DNA of 64,000 nucleotides from Mycolicibacterium sp. S2-37 (GTDB taxonomy: Bacteria; Actinomycetota; Actinomycetes; Mycobacteriales; Mycobacteriaceae). The notes beneath the pieces were generated by a model. That model did no database searches and was not told the origin of the DNA. It saw nothing but the letters and a program-made list of their open reading frames with translations. The translations under genes and the position numbers were made by a program. Location: assembly GCF_017352375.1 (NCBI RefSeq), contig NZ_JAFEVR010000005.1, positions 86,134 to 150,133 on the forward strand, read 5' to 3'. This document shows positions 1 to 8,627 of the stretch, piece after piece (the stretch's first letter is position 1; every line of letters starts with the position of its first letter).

Positions 1-23
1 GTGACGAGTACGGCGTCTGACAT
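1..23 (-). CDS. 5' end of a gene leaving the window
   Basis: An ATG on the minus strand (23..21) opens a frame reading MSDAVLVT before the window edge. An AGGAG ribosome-binding sequence lies 4 bases upstream (complement of 28-32), which makes this a credible gene start, divergent from the acyltransferase at 126. Eight residues are too few to assign a family. Confidence 0.55.
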
Positions 24-125
24 TCTTCTCCTGGAGGTCGGTACGCGGTAGAGCGACTATGGAATTCTCTTTTTCCGAGAGTAACGTAATCGCTGAGCTG
101 CGATGATCAGCGCGTCAGGGGGACC

Positions 126-953
126 ATGAGCGACGACAGCACCGACGGCGATACCCGGGTACCGCCTGACCGCCCAGAAGTGGCGAAGTGGGACCCGGAA
201 TTCACCGCGATGATCGCCAGGACCGCGGGTGCGCTGATCCGGCGCTACTTCCGCTCCGAGGTGCGCGACATCGACGCGATCCCCGACGCCGGCGGCGCGC
301 TGGTCGTGTCCAACCATTCCGGGGGCATGCTGACCCCGGACGTCCTGATCTTCGCGCCGGCCTTCTACGACCGGTTCGGCTACGACCGGCCGGTGTACAC
401 ACTGGCCCACTACGGGGTCTTCGTGCCGCCGCTGGGCAGCCTGCTGCGGCGCGCCGGCGTCATCGAGGCCAGCCGGGAGAACGCCGGTCAGGCCCTGCGC
501 GACGGTGCCGTGGTGCTGGTGTTCCCCGGCGGTGACTACGACTCCTACCGTCCCACGTTCGAGAACAAGATCGACTTCGCCGGCCGGACGGGGTATGTGC
601 GGACCGCGATCGAGGCCGGGGTGCCGATCGTGCCGATGGTGTCCATCGGCGGGCAGGAGACGCAGCTGTTCCTCGCTCGCGGCGATTCGCTCGCCCGGCG
701 TTTGGGGCTCAAGAAGATCCGATTGGAGATCCTGCCGATCAGCTTCGGCTTCCCGTTCGGAGTGTCGGCGATCTTTCCGCCGAACCTTCCGCTGCCGGCC
801 AAGGTGGTCAGCCGGGTGCTCGACCCGATCGACGTGGTTGCCCAGTTCGGCGAGAACCCCGATATCGCGGCGGTGGACGAGCACATCCGGTCGGTGATGC
901 AGACTGCACTCGACGAACTGGCCCGCGAACGCCGGTTCCCGATACTGGGGTGA
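126..953 (+). CDS. Lysophospholipid acyltransferase-like protein (LPLAT/MGAT-like)
   Basis: A 275-residue protein of the PlsC/LPLAT superfamily, which transfers acyl chains from acyl-CoA to a glycerolipid or similar acceptor at the membrane. Visible signs are the NHSGG block near residue 63 (the place of the HX4D motif, here with a longer spacing to Asp) and the later VLVFPGGDYDSYRP block, the counterpart of the FPEG acceptor-binding motif, followed by the usual GVPIVPM strand. This motif style fits the MGAT-like branch. The ATG follows AGGGGGACC. The acyl-CoA synthetase begins 7 bases after the stop and a WS/DGAT lies next, so a role in neutral or polar lipid acylation is likely. The exact acceptor is unknown. 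Confidence 0.85.
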   Translation: MSDDSTDGDTRVPPDRPEVAKWDPEFTAMIARTAGALIRRYFRSEVRDIDAIPDAGGALVVSNHSGGMLTPDVLIFAPAFYDRFGYDRPVYTLAHYGVFVPPLGSLLRRAGVIEASRENAGQALRDGAVVLVFPGGDYDSYRPTFENKIDFAGRTGYVRTAIEAGVPIVPMVSIGGQETQLFLARGDSLARRLGLKKIRLEILPISFGFPFGVSAIFPPNLPLPAKVVSRVLDPIDVVAQFGENPDIAAVDEHIRSVMQTALDELARERRFPILG

Positions 954-960
954 GGACACG

Positions 961-2637
961 GTGGACACAGGCAGGTTGCTCAACGGCGGATTGGCCCAGG
1001 ATGTGCTGACCAAGGTCGGCGCGAGCGCCGGTCTGATGCAGACGCTCTGGCGGGCACGGCTGCTCACCCCGATGCGCCCGGACCGGTATCTGCGGATGGG
1101 CGCCGCGGTGCGCCGGGTCGGCATGACCGCGACGGTCGGCTTCGCCACGGCCGCGCAGCGCTGCCCGGACCGGCCCGGTCTGATCGACGAGCGGGGCACG
1201 TGCACGTTCAGACAGCTCGACGACGACTCCGATGCGCTCGCCACCGCGTTGCAGCGATTGCCCGGCGGAACCCCGGGCACGGTCGCGATCATGTGCCGCA
1301 ACCACCGCGGCTTCGTCGAGGCGCTGCTGGCCGCCAACCGCATCGGCGCGGATGCGCTGCTGCTGAACACCTCGTTCGCCGGCCCCGCGCTGGCCGAGGT
1401 CGTCGAGCGGGAGGGTGCCGACGTCGTCATCTACGACGACGAGTACACCGAGATCGTGGGTCGCGCGCTGGCCGGTAAACCGGATGCAGTGCACATCATC
1501 GCCTGGACCGATGACCCGGCTCGCGCGGAGACCACCGTCGACGCGCTGATCGACGCCCACCGCGGGCAGCGGCCGCGGCCCGCGCAGCGTAGCAGCGAGA
1601 CGATCCTGCTGACCTCCGGCACGACCGGAACTCCCAAGGGCGCCAAGCGTTCTGCGGGCAGCGGCGGTGCCGGCGATCTCAAGGCCGTGCTCGACCGCAC
1701 CCCGTGGCGGGCCGAGGAGACCACCGTCATCGTCGCCCCGATGTTCCACGCCTGGGGGTTCTCCCAGCTGTTGTTCGCCGCACTGCTGGCCTGCACCGTC
1801 GTCACTCGCCGCAAGTTCGACCCGGAGGCCACGCTGGCGCTGGTCGACGAGCACCGGGCCACCGGCCTGGTGGTGGTGCCGGTGATGTTCGACCGCATCA
1901 TGGATCTGCCCGACGAGGTGCGCGCCCGCTACAGCGGCAGGTCACTGCGGTTCGCCACCGCGTCGGGATCACGGATGCGACCCGATGTGGTCACCGCGTT
2001 CATGGACCAGTTCGGTGACGTCATCTACAACAACTACAACGCCACCGAGGCCGGGATGATCGCCACCGCGACACCCGCCGATCTGCGCGCCGCGCCCGAC
2101 ACCGCCGGAACACCGGCAGACGGTACGGAGATCCGCATCTTCGACCCCGAGTTCCGCGAACTGCCGGCCGGCGAGACGGGCAGCATCTTCGTCCGCAGCG
2201 GCACGCTGTTCGACGGATACACCTCGGGGGCGACCAAGGACTTCCACGACGGCTTCATGTCGTCGGGGGATATCGGATACCTCGACGAGAACGGTCGGCT
2301 GTTCGTCGTCGGCCGTGACGACGAGATGATCGTCTCCGGTGGCGAGAACGTCTATCCGATCGAGGTCGAGAAGACGTTGGCCGCCCACCCCGCAGTGGCC
2401 GAGGCCGCGGTGCTGGGGGTGGACGACGAAAAGTACGGTCAGCGGCTCGCGGCGTTCGTCGTACCGGCTGCCGGATCGTCGATCGGTGTCGACGAACTCA
2501 AACAGCATGTCCGCGACAATCTCGCGAATTACAAAGTGCCGCGCGACATCCTGGTGCTCGACGAGCTGCCGAGAGGTAACACCGGCAAGGTGCTGCGCAA
2601 GGATCTGCGCGAACACCTGGAGGGATCGACTGACTAA
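961..2637 (+). CDS. Acyl-CoA synthetase (AMP-binding, FadD-like)
   Basis: A 558-residue member of the ANL superfamily that activates a carboxylic acid to its CoA thioester through an acyl-adenylate. Signature motifs are all present: the P-loop LLTSGTTGTPKGA (about 217-229), YNNYNATEAG (A5), the SSGDIGYLDENGRLFVVGRDD block (A7/A8), GGENVYPIEVE, and the C-terminal PRGNTGKVLRK with catalytic Lys about 543. The start is GTG at 961, preceded by GAGGACACG. It sits 7 bases after the acyltransferase gene, so they are probably cotranscribed. Its stop overlaps the convergent WS/DGAT stop by 4 bases. Fatty or other acyl chain activation for the neighbouring acyltransferases is the simplest role. Confidence 0.92.
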   Translation: MDTGRLLNGGLAQDVLTKVGASAGLMQTLWRARLLTPMRPDRYLRMGAAVRRVGMTATVGFATAAQRCPDRPGLIDERGTCTFRQLDDDSDALATALQRLPGGTPGTVAIMCRNHRGFVEALLAANRIGADALLLNTSFAGPALAEVVEREGADVVIYDDEYTEIVGRALAGKPDAVHIIAWTDDPARAETTVDALIDAHRGQRPRPAQRSSETILLTSGTTGTPKGAKRSAGSGGAGDLKAVLDRTPWRAEETTVIVAPMFHAWGFSQLLFAALLACTVVTRRKFDPEATLALVDEHRATGLVVVPVMFDRIMDLPDEVRARYSGRSLRFATASGSRMRPDVVTAFMDQFGDVIYNNYNATEAGMIATATPADLRAAPDTAGTPADGTEIRIFDPEFRELPAGETGSIFVRSGTLFDGYTSGATKDFHDGFMSSGDIGYLDENGRLFVVGRDDEMIVSGGENVYPIEVEKTLAAHPAVAEAAVLGVDDEKYGQRLAAFVVPAAGSSIGVDELKQHVRDNLANYKVPRDILVLDELPRGNTGKVLRKDLREHLEGSTD

Positions 2638-4082
2638 TCGGCCGCCGGCGCCGGGTCCATCGCGGTGTCGACGGCGATCAGTTCGTCGGTCAGCCCGGCC
2701 GCCCTCCGGATCTCGGTCAGACCGTGCACCATGGCATCGGTCGCCTCGTGCACGTCATTGAAGGTCTGGTCATCGGAGAGCACCGAGATGTCGACCTGGT
2801 CCACGTAGCTCCACACCGTCATGTTGAAGGCGCTGCCCGCAGAAAGCACGCCGACCGAATAGATCTCGGTGACGGGGGCGCCGCCGAGGTGACCCCGTTC
2901 ACGGGGGCCGAACACGCTGGACACCGCGACGTTCATCAATGCGTTGTGCTTCGCGTGCCGGGCCTGCCAGCGGAAGGCGGTCGGTGCCAGCGTGCTCGGC
3001 AGGTACGACATGATGCGACCCGGCAGACTGGGGCCGAGCAACTCGTTGCTCTCCTTGGCCCGCGCGGAGGCCAGCGCGGTCAGCCGCACCCGCTCCAGCG
3101 GATCGTCGATGTGCACCGGCAGCGAGACGGCCAGCCCGCTGATCTCGTTGCCGGTCACCCGGTCCGGTGACCGGTCGGTGCTCACCGGCACCGACGCCAT
3201 GATCGGGCGGTCCGCGCGCCCGTCATAGCGCAGCAGCAGTTCCCGCAGCCCGCCCGCGGCCATCGCCAGCACGATGTCGTTGAACGTCACGCCGAGGTGC
3301 TTCGCCGTCTCCTTGACCTGCGCCAGCGACAGCGACGCGGTGGCGAACGTGCGACCGGGGGAGACCCGGTGATTGAGGAATGTGGGCGGGTTACGCAACA
3401 TCTTGGCCATCTCGGGGTTCTCCGGACGCTCACGAGCCCGCTTCCTCAGCCGCATCGCACCCTTGGCGGCGTCGGAGGCGAGTCTGGGCAGCCCGGCGAT
3501 CTGGTGCAGGTGGTCGCGTCCGGCCTCACGCAGCAGTTCTCGCTTCGTGGTCTCACCACAGGTGGGGAAGTGGTCCTGTTCCTGCTGGTCATCGCCTGCC
3601 AGATCCATCAGACGTGCGAGCAGATTGGCCGATGCCACGCCGTCGGCGAGCGTGTGGTGCACCTTCCCGATCAGCGCGAACCGGTCGTCGGCCATCCCTT
3701 CGGCGAAGTGGAACTCCCACAGCGGAAAGCGGCGGTCCAGCGGTGTGCTCGCGATGTCACCGATGACGGCGTCGAGCTCGCGGCGCCCGCCGGGGCTCGG
3801 GACGCGCACCCGTCGCACGTGGTAGTCCAGGTCGACGTCGCAGTTCTCCATCCACATCGGGTGATGCAGCCGCAGCGGGATGTCGACGAGCCGGTACCTC
3901 AGGGGGTCGAGCAGATGCAGGCGGCGAGCGACGGTGCGGCGGAAGTCGTCGAAGGAGTACGGGTGGCCGTGAGTGTCGGCGAAGTCGGCGGCATTGACGA
4001 TGGCCACCTTGAGCGTATGGGTGTGCAGATTGTCCGTCTCGCTGTACAGCAGCATGGCATCCATGCCGTTGAGCCGCTTCAC
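2634..4082 (-). CDS. Wax ester synthase / diacylglycerol acyltransferase (WS/DGAT)
   Basis: A 482-residue protein of the bacterial WS/DGAT (Tgs) family, which esterifies diacylglycerol or fatty alcohols with acyl-CoA to make storage lipid. The catalytic HHxxxDG motif is intact as HHTLADG (residues 142-148), and the N-terminus (MKRLNGMDAMLLYSET) and the ND-containing C-terminal half are typical. Length matches the family (about 450-490). The GTG start at 4082 has GGAGG eight bases upstream. It converges on the acyl-CoA synthetase with a 4-bp overlap of stop codons. With the LPLAT-like and FadD-like neighbours it suggests a lipid storage or wax set. Confidence 0.93.
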   Translation of the reverse strand: MKRLNGMDAMLLYSETDNLHTHTLKVAIVNAADFADTHGHPYSFDDFRRTVARRLHLLDPLRYRLVDIPLRLHHPMWMENCDVDLDYHVRRVRVPSPGGRRELDAVIGDIASTPLDRRFPLWEFHFAEGMADDRFALIGKVHHTLADGVASANLLARLMDLAGDDQQEQDHFPTCGETTKRELLREAGRDHLHQIAGLPRLASDAAKGAMRLRKRARERPENPEMAKMLRNPPTFLNHRVSPGRTFATASLSLAQVKETAKHLGVTFNDIVLAMAAGGLRELLLRYDGRADRPIMASVPVSTDRSPDRVTGNEISGLAVSLPVHIDDPLERVRLTALASARAKESNELLGPSLPGRIMSYLPSTLAPTAFRWQARHAKHNALMNVAVSSVFGPRERGHLGGAPVTEIYSVGVLSAGSAFNMTVWSYVDQVDISVLSDDQTFNDVHEATDAMVHGLTEIRRAAGLTDELIAVDTAMDPAPAAD

Positions 4083-4117
4083 GCCCCCACCTCCGTCGCC
4101 CGTGCGCGGTACGCATT

Positions 4118-4129
4118 CCCCCCGGGGGG
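4118..4129. repeat. GC palindrome between two minus-strand genes
   Basis: CCCCCCGGGGGG is a perfect 12-bp palindrome in the 61-bp gap between the APH-fold gene (ends 4144) and the WS/DGAT start (4082). It is flanked by GCAT and ATGC, which extend the symmetry imperfectly. There is no U-tract after it, so it is not a convincing intrinsic terminator. Confidence 0.4.
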
Positions 4130-4143
4130 TCTATGCAACCACC

Positions 4144-5457
4144 TCAGTTGGGCACGATGGGCGTTTCGGTGGGAGTGGTCGGGCCCAGGCAGCGATCGAT
4201 GGTTCCTGCGAGGTCGTGGGTCCACCAGATGTCGAGGACGTTGACGAGCATCTGCAGCTGTGCCCGCACCGGTTCGTGGTCACGCACGGCAGGGGCGTGA
4301 CGGCCGGCGACCGGATCGGGTAGTCGGCTGCTGAGGAACGCCGGCGCTCCGAGGAGCCAGGTGACACCCATGATCGCCGCATACAGCACGACGTGATCGG
4401 TGAGCTCCCGCGGATCCACCCGCGGCCCGCCGGCGCGCTGGAACTCGTCGGTGAAGACGGCGACGAGCTCGTCGAAGTGGTTGTCCCACAATTCGTTGCG
4501 TGCTCCGGACAATGCGCCCCAGATCGCCATCGCCACGTTCATCCGGCCGGCGCAGCCCCAGTCCAGCAGTCCGCACCCGAGCCCGCCGTCGGTCTGCCGC
4601 CAGAACCACGCGTTGTCCACGTTGGCGTTCCAGTGGCACAGCGCGATCAGCTCCGGGCGCGACGACAAGAATCGCCAGACGTCGGCCTCGCGCACGGCCA
4701 GCCGCGGAGCTTCAGCGGCCAGCCGTCGCAGGAACTGCGGTGAGCGGATCGACTCCGGCAGCAGCGCCGGCTGAGTCGCCGCGAAGTCGGCGTACCGCGC
4801 CACCTGGCGCTCGGCGCGCTGCGGCGTCACCCGTGGGCGCTCGCCGACCGAGGCGGCGGTCATGTCGGTGGGGAAGTGAGCGGTGAGGTCGGCGGGGAAC
4901 CGTCCCGCACGGTCGGCGCCCGCCAGTCGCGCCACCGCCGAGAGCAGCGCGCGATAGTGTCCGGGGGCATCAGGCAGCGCATCGTCGAGGCACTTCGGGT
5001 GGTGGGGCTCGATCCCGTTGGCGCCGAACGGAATCCGCTCGGTGATCAGCACGCCGGTACCGGAGGCATCGTCGTAGTCGGCGAACAGCGTCACCGGCAC
5101 CGTGACGGGCAGTTCCACCGCGCGGGCGAGCGTGGCGAAATGGACCTCCGAGGCCATCTGGCTGCGGCCATGGTCACGGACGGGGTCGTCGAAGTCGCGG
5201 GAGAACTTGACGAAGAGCCGCTCGGGCAATCGTGCGTCGGCGTCGGCGTAGGACACCGACAGCGCCAGCTTGCGGCCGGTGCTGCCGCCGGGCCATTCGT
5301 CGGCCCGGCCGATCCCGGTGACCTTGTTGTCGCCACCCAGCGCCCCCCACGCGCGGAAGGCCTCGGTGAGGAACCGGGCGCCGCCGTCGATCAGGGCTTC
5401 GGCGTGCGCGGGGAACCGCAGCCCGGTGATGCCGCCGGCCACCCAGCCACCGGGCAC
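4144..5457 (-). CDS. APH-fold phosphotransferase-like protein, catalytic Asp replaced
   Basis: A 437-residue protein of the aminoglycoside phosphotransferase/choline kinase fold. The place of the Brenner loop HGDxxxxN reads HWNANVDN (residues 275-282), so the catalytic Asp is Asn, while the metal-binding Asp of the DFG-like segment is kept (LLDWG, Asp 299). It may be a poor kinase or a non-catalytic binding protein; mycobacterial acyl-CoA metabolism clusters often carry such proteins with no proven substrate. The start is taken as GTG 5457, which opens 5 bases after the stop of the upstream SDR, and the longer frame upstream is only SDR antisense. It is the second gene of an SDR-APH operon. 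Confidence 0.75.
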   Translation of the reverse strand: MPGGWVAGGITGLRFPAHAEALIDGGARFLTEAFRAWGALGGDNKVTGIGRADEWPGGSTGRKLALSVSYADADARLPERLFVKFSRDFDDPVRDHGRSQMASEVHFATLARAVELPVTVPVTLFADYDDASGTGVLITERIPFGANGIEPHHPKCLDDALPDAPGHYRALLSAVARLAGADRAGRFPADLTAHFPTDMTAASVGERPRVTPQRAERQVARYADFAATQPALLPESIRSPQFLRRLAAEAPRLAVREADVWRFLSSRPELIALCHWNANVDNAWFWRQTDGGLGCGLLDWGCAGRMNVAMAIWGALSGARNELWDNHFDELVAVFTDEFQRAGGPRVDPRELTDHVVLYAAIMGVTWLLGAPAFLSSRLPDPVAGRHAPAVRDHEPVRAQLQMLVNVLDIWWTHDLAGTIDRCLGPTTPTETPIVPN

Positions 5458-5462
5458 TGCCG

Positions 5463-6299
5463 TTACTTCAGGCAGCTGCCGCCGTCGACCGGCAGCGTGA
5501 CACCGGTGATGTAGCGGGCCTCGTCGGAGGCCAGGAACAGCACCGCGTTGGCGATGTCCTCGGGCTCGACCCAACCGATGGGCAGCGTGTGCATGAACTC
5601 GCCGACCACCTTCATATCGTCGGGACCCGGGTTCTCCAGGTCGGGGCGGAAGAGCTTCATCGTGCCCTCGTTCATGAACAGCGGGGTGTTCACGTTGGTC
5701 GGGTGCACCGAGTTGACGCGGATGTTCTTGGCGCCGAGTTCGACGGCGAACGTGCGCATCAGGCCGACCACCCCGTGCTTGGCGGCGACGTAGTGGCCGG
5801 TGTGCGGGTAGGCCTTCAGCCCGCCGACCGAGCTCGTGAGGATGATCGACCCGCCGCGCTCGCCGGCGAGGATGTGCGGGACACCGGCTTTGACGGTCTT
5901 CCACACGCCACCGAGGTTGACGTCGATCATGTCGGTCCAGTCGCGCTCGCTGGTCTTGTCCAGGGTCTCCCCGCCATTGCCGATGCCGGCGTTGGCGACG
6001 ATGATGTCGAGGCGGCCGAACTCCTCGACCCCGGCGTCGACGGCGGCCTTGAGCGCGTCGAAATCACGGGTGTCGACCTCGGCGGTGTAGATGCGGGCAC
6101 CGGCGTTCTTGACCAGATCCGCGGTCTCGGCCAGGTCCTCCGGGGTGGACAGCGGGATGCGGACACTGTCGATCTGCTTGCAGATGTCGACGGCGATGAT
6201 GTCGGCGCCCTCCTGCGCCAGACGCACGGCATGGGCCCGGCCCTGTCCGCGTGCGGCTCCGGTAATGAAGGCGACCTTGCCTTCGACGCGTCCGGTCAT
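5463..6299 (-). CDS. Mycofactocin-coupled SDR family oxidoreductase
   Basis: A 278-residue short-chain dehydrogenase. TGAARGQG (13-20) binds the nucleotide, NAG is at about 103-105, and the catalytic Ser157-Tyr170-Lys174 are in place (HYVAAK). After the second beta strand (VDIC) there is an insertion running about residues 40-70 (QIDSVRIPLSTPEDLAETAD). This insertion is the hallmark of the family whose NAD is held tightly and re-oxidised through the peptide-derived cofactor mycofactocin. The mycofactocin genes themselves are not in the window. Probable role: oxidation of a secondary alcohol on the pathway substrate. It lies upstream of the APH-fold gene, and an operator-like site lies 165 bp upstream (6464-6480). 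Confidence 0.9.
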   Translation of the reverse strand: MTGRVEGKVAFITGAARGQGRAHAVRLAQEGADIIAVDICKQIDSVRIPLSTPEDLAETADLVKNAGARIYTAEVDTRDFDALKAAVDAGVEEFGRLDIIVANAGIGNGGETLDKTSERDWTDMIDVNLGGVWKTVKAGVPHILAGERGGSIILTSSVGGLKAYPHTGHYVAAKHGVVGLMRTFAVELGAKNIRVNSVHPTNVNTPLFMNEGTMKLFRPDLENPGPDDMKVVGEFMHTLPIGWVEPEDIANAVLFLASDEARYITGVTLPVDGGSCLK

Positions 6300-6463
6300 G
6301 TCGGTACCTCAATTCGTCAGGCGGAGAATCGATTCGGCTCGACTCGAGGCCAAGCCGGGTGAGCGTCTCCGTCGATTGTTTTGGCGATTGCTCAGCACTC
6401 TGTCACCGGCGCACGAATGTGTCAATGCCACATGCGGATGGTGCGAATTAACCTCTTCGCTTA

Positions 6464-6480
6464 GAAGAACGTCATTCTCG
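6464..6480. promoter_or_regulatory. Degenerate TGAGAA-N5-TTCTCA operator
   Basis: GAAGAACGTCATTCTCG keeps the 6-5-6 spacing of the operator family seen at 7356, 16808, 46636 and 61717, with arms GAAGAA and TTCTCG. It lies in the 284-bp gap (6300-6583) upstream of the SDR-APH operon. The rest of that gap holds a GAATCGATTC palindrome near 6335 and no credible gene. Confidence 0.5.
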
Positions 6481-6583
6481 ACGATGAATACGAAAACAAG
6501 TACGACCCGGGGACGTGCGTCGACCGCCGAAGCGGGGAATGGAGCGGGGGCCGGGCGAGAACGGTGTTCTCATGCCGGTGCGG

Positions 6584-7234
6584 TCAGCGGGCGAAGCCGT
6601 GAGCGACGAAGTCCCAGACCTCGTCGGCGGTGATGGGGTGGACGGAACCGTCGTCGGCCCCTCCGCTGGACTGCGCCACGAACATCACGGTCTGCATGGT
6701 CATCGCGGCCATCCGCTTGGGGTTGATGCCCTCGCGCAATTGGTCGGCGGCGTAGGCGTCCTCCATCAACTCGGTCAGGAGCGCGAGCAGCGGCGCGTGC
6801 GCGATCTTGACCTCGGAGGGATGCGATACGAGCAGGCGTGGCGCGAAGTCGGTGAAGAGGGGCCGCTTGGCGGCGGGATCGGGGCGGGAAGACTCGAACA
6901 GCAGCTGAATGGCCACTTTGAGGCGTTCGAGAGGGTCGGAGTGGCTGGCGGTCGCGGCGCGGATCTGATCGGCCGACCGGCTCAGCGCGTCTTCGAAGAG
7001 GGCGAGCAGCAGCTCGTGTTTACCGTCGAACTGGAGATAGAAGCTGCGCAGCGATTGCCGGGAGCGGTCGACGACTTCCTGGACGGTGAAGTCGGTGCTG
7101 CCCTTCTCGATGATGATGGCCTGCGCGGCGTCGAGGAAGCGCTGCACGCGTTGAGCGGCGCGCAACTTCGCCGTCTTGATCGATCGTTCTACCGCCCGCT
7201 GCTTCCAGGCCGGCTCTTCGCTGGGGGTGCTCAC
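6584..7234 (-). CDS. TetR-family transcriptional regulator (candidate regulator of the TGAGAA regulon)
   Basis: About 216 residues from GTG 7234. An N-terminal helix-turn-helix of TetR type is seen in the segment reading FTVQEVVDRSRQSLRSFYLQF, followed by GKHELLLALFEDAL, with a variable ligand-binding C-terminal half. A longer start at ATG 7300 is possible (238 residues, with a G-rich stretch upstream), but its extra N-terminus is Pro/Arg-rich and looks unlike a TetR. The gene is divergent from the acyl-CoA dehydrogenase at 7419, and the shared gap carries the near-perfect palindrome 7356-7372. This argues for autoregulation and control of the pathway operons that carry the same site. Confidence 0.85.
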   Translation of the reverse strand: MSTPSEEPAWKQRAVERSIKTAKLRAAQRVQRFLDAAQAIIIEKGSTDFTVQEVVDRSRQSLRSFYLQFDGKHELLLALFEDALSRSADQIRAATASHSDPLERLKVAIQLLFESSRPDPAAKRPLFTDFAPRLLVSHPSEVKIAHAPLLALLTELMEDAYAADQLREGINPKRMAAMTMQTVMFVAQSSGGADDGSVHPITADEVWDFVAHGFAR

Positions 7235-7355
7235 CGGCTGCCCGCGGCCTGGCCGAGTGGGGAGAACATGGATGAACTGTACCGGAGAATGCCTGGGCAT
7301 CGTGGTGCTAGCCCCCCTCGCGGCCAGTGTGTCGGAGATTGTAACTTCCTCATCG

Positions 7356-7372
7356 TGAGAATATTATTCTCA
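7356..7372. promoter_or_regulatory. Operator palindrome TGAGAATATTATTCTCA
   Basis: Two perfect 8-bp arms surround one central base. It lies between the TetR gene and the divergent acyl-CoA dehydrogenase, 47 bp before the latter's start. It is the best member of a family of sites (TGAGAANNNNNTTCTCA) that recurs in front of other operons in this window. Confidence 0.8.
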
Positions 7373-7418
7373 TAACGGGAATTAGAGAAGCCTTTCGTCG
7401 AGAACCGACTGGAGTGCC

Positions 7419-8606
7419 GTGCAACTCACCTTCGACCCTGACGTCGAGGCTTTCCGGGCAGAATTCGTCGAGTTCCTCGACGCGAACCTGCCCGACACCG
7501 CCGCTGCCGTGGAGCGCCCACGCTCGACCGCGCACCTACCGGACTGGACGCGTCGTTGGCAGCGGCTGCTGTTCGACAACGGCTGGCTGCTGCCGGGCCA
7601 ACCGCCGGAATTCGGCGGCCGCGATGCGTCGATCCTGCAGCAGTACGTGCATCAGGTCGAACTGTCGCGCCGGCGGATCTACCAGAGCTTCAATCCGCAG
7701 GGCGTCGGCATCATCGCCGCATCGCTGATCTCGTTCGGTACCGCAGCCCAGCAGCAGCGGTGGGCGATACCCATCCTGCGCGCGGATCTGACCGCGGCGC
7801 TGGGGATGAGTGAACCGGGCGCGGGATCGGATCTGGCGTCCTTGCGGACACGAGCGGTGCGCACGCGGGATGCCGACGGTGACCGCTACGTCGTCAACGG
7901 CCAGAAGGTGTGGACCTCCGGCGCGCACGACGCCGACGTGATCCTGACCTTCGTCCGCACCGATCCCGAGGCGGCCAAGCACCGCGGCATCAGCGTGCTG
8001 ATGATCCCGACCGATCTTCCCGGCGTCGTGCGGCGGCCGTTCCCGTCGGCATGCGACCGCGACGACGTCGACTTCAACGAGGTCTTCTTCAACGACGTCG
8101 AGGTTCCCGCCGAGAACCTCGTCGGGCCGGAGAACGACGGCTGGCGGGTGGCCAACGGGTCACTCGGCCATGAGCGGAACATGCTGTGGCTGAGCTACGC
8201 CGACCGGCTCCAGGATCTGGTCGACGACTTCCGGCCACGGACCGCGCTCGATCGCGACCGCTACGCCACGATGGCGATGGACGTCACTGCGCTGCGCCTG
8301 CTCGGATCGGTGGCGTTGTCGCGGGCGGCACGTGGCCAGGAGGACGCCGCAGCGCTGTCGGTGCTCAAGCTGTTCGGCTCGGAGACCGGGCAACTCGCGA
8401 CCGAGCATGCGCTCTCTTCGGTCGGCGCCGAGGGACTGAGCCATCCGACGATCATCGGTCCGTGGACGCCGCTGAACCTCGACGCGCACTCGTGCGGATG
8501 GTTCGAGCGATATCTGCGCAGCTTCGCAGGCACCATCGCCGGCGGCACATCGGAGATCCAGCGCAACATCATCGCCCAGCGGCTCCTCGGCCTACCCAGG
8601 AACTGA
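7419..8606 (+). CDS. Acyl-CoA dehydrogenase
   Basis: A 395-residue FAD enzyme that introduces an alpha-beta double bond in an acyl-CoA. Family marks are LGMSEPGAGSDLASLRT, NGQKVWTSGAHDAD and the C-terminal GGTSEIQRNIIAQRLLGLP. It starts at GTG 7419 (GGAG four bases upstream). It is very similar to the protein at 62771, sharing most of its motifs and its start (MQLTFD.DVE.FRAEF). It heads a three-gene run with an enoyl-CoA hydratase (21-bp gap) and an adenylate cyclase. The palindrome at 7356 is suitably placed to repress it. Confidence 0.93.
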   Translation: MQLTFDPDVEAFRAEFVEFLDANLPDTAAAVERPRSTAHLPDWTRRWQRLLFDNGWLLPGQPPEFGGRDASILQQYVHQVELSRRRIYQSFNPQGVGIIAASLISFGTAAQQQRWAIPILRADLTAALGMSEPGAGSDLASLRTRAVRTRDADGDRYVVNGQKVWTSGAHDADVILTFVRTDPEAAKHRGISVLMIPTDLPGVVRRPFPSACDRDDVDFNEVFFNDVEVPAENLVGPENDGWRVANGSLGHERNMLWLSYADRLQDLVDDFRPRTALDRDRYATMAMDVTALRLLGSVALSRAARGQEDAAALSVLKLFGSETGQLATEHALSSVGAEGLSHPTIIGPWTPLNLDAHSCGWFERYLRSFAGTIAGGTSEIQRNIIAQRLLGLPRN

Positions 8607-8627
8607 ACACCACAGAAGAGAGCAAAC

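Noticed and set aside
36..110. A TGAGAA-family operator before the 126 acyltransferase
   Set aside because: AATTCTCTTTTTCCGAGAG has related half-sites, but they are in the wrong orientation and spacing.
57..1430. A 457-residue minus-strand open frame opposite the acyltransferase and synthetase
   Set aside because: It mirrors the codon pattern of two well-recognised genes, has low-complexity Arg/Pro/His-rich protein and no ribosome-binding site; it is a high-GC shadow.
4118..4129. Intrinsic terminator at the GC palindrome
   Set aside because: No loop and no U-rich tail; it could only be a hairpin without termination signal.
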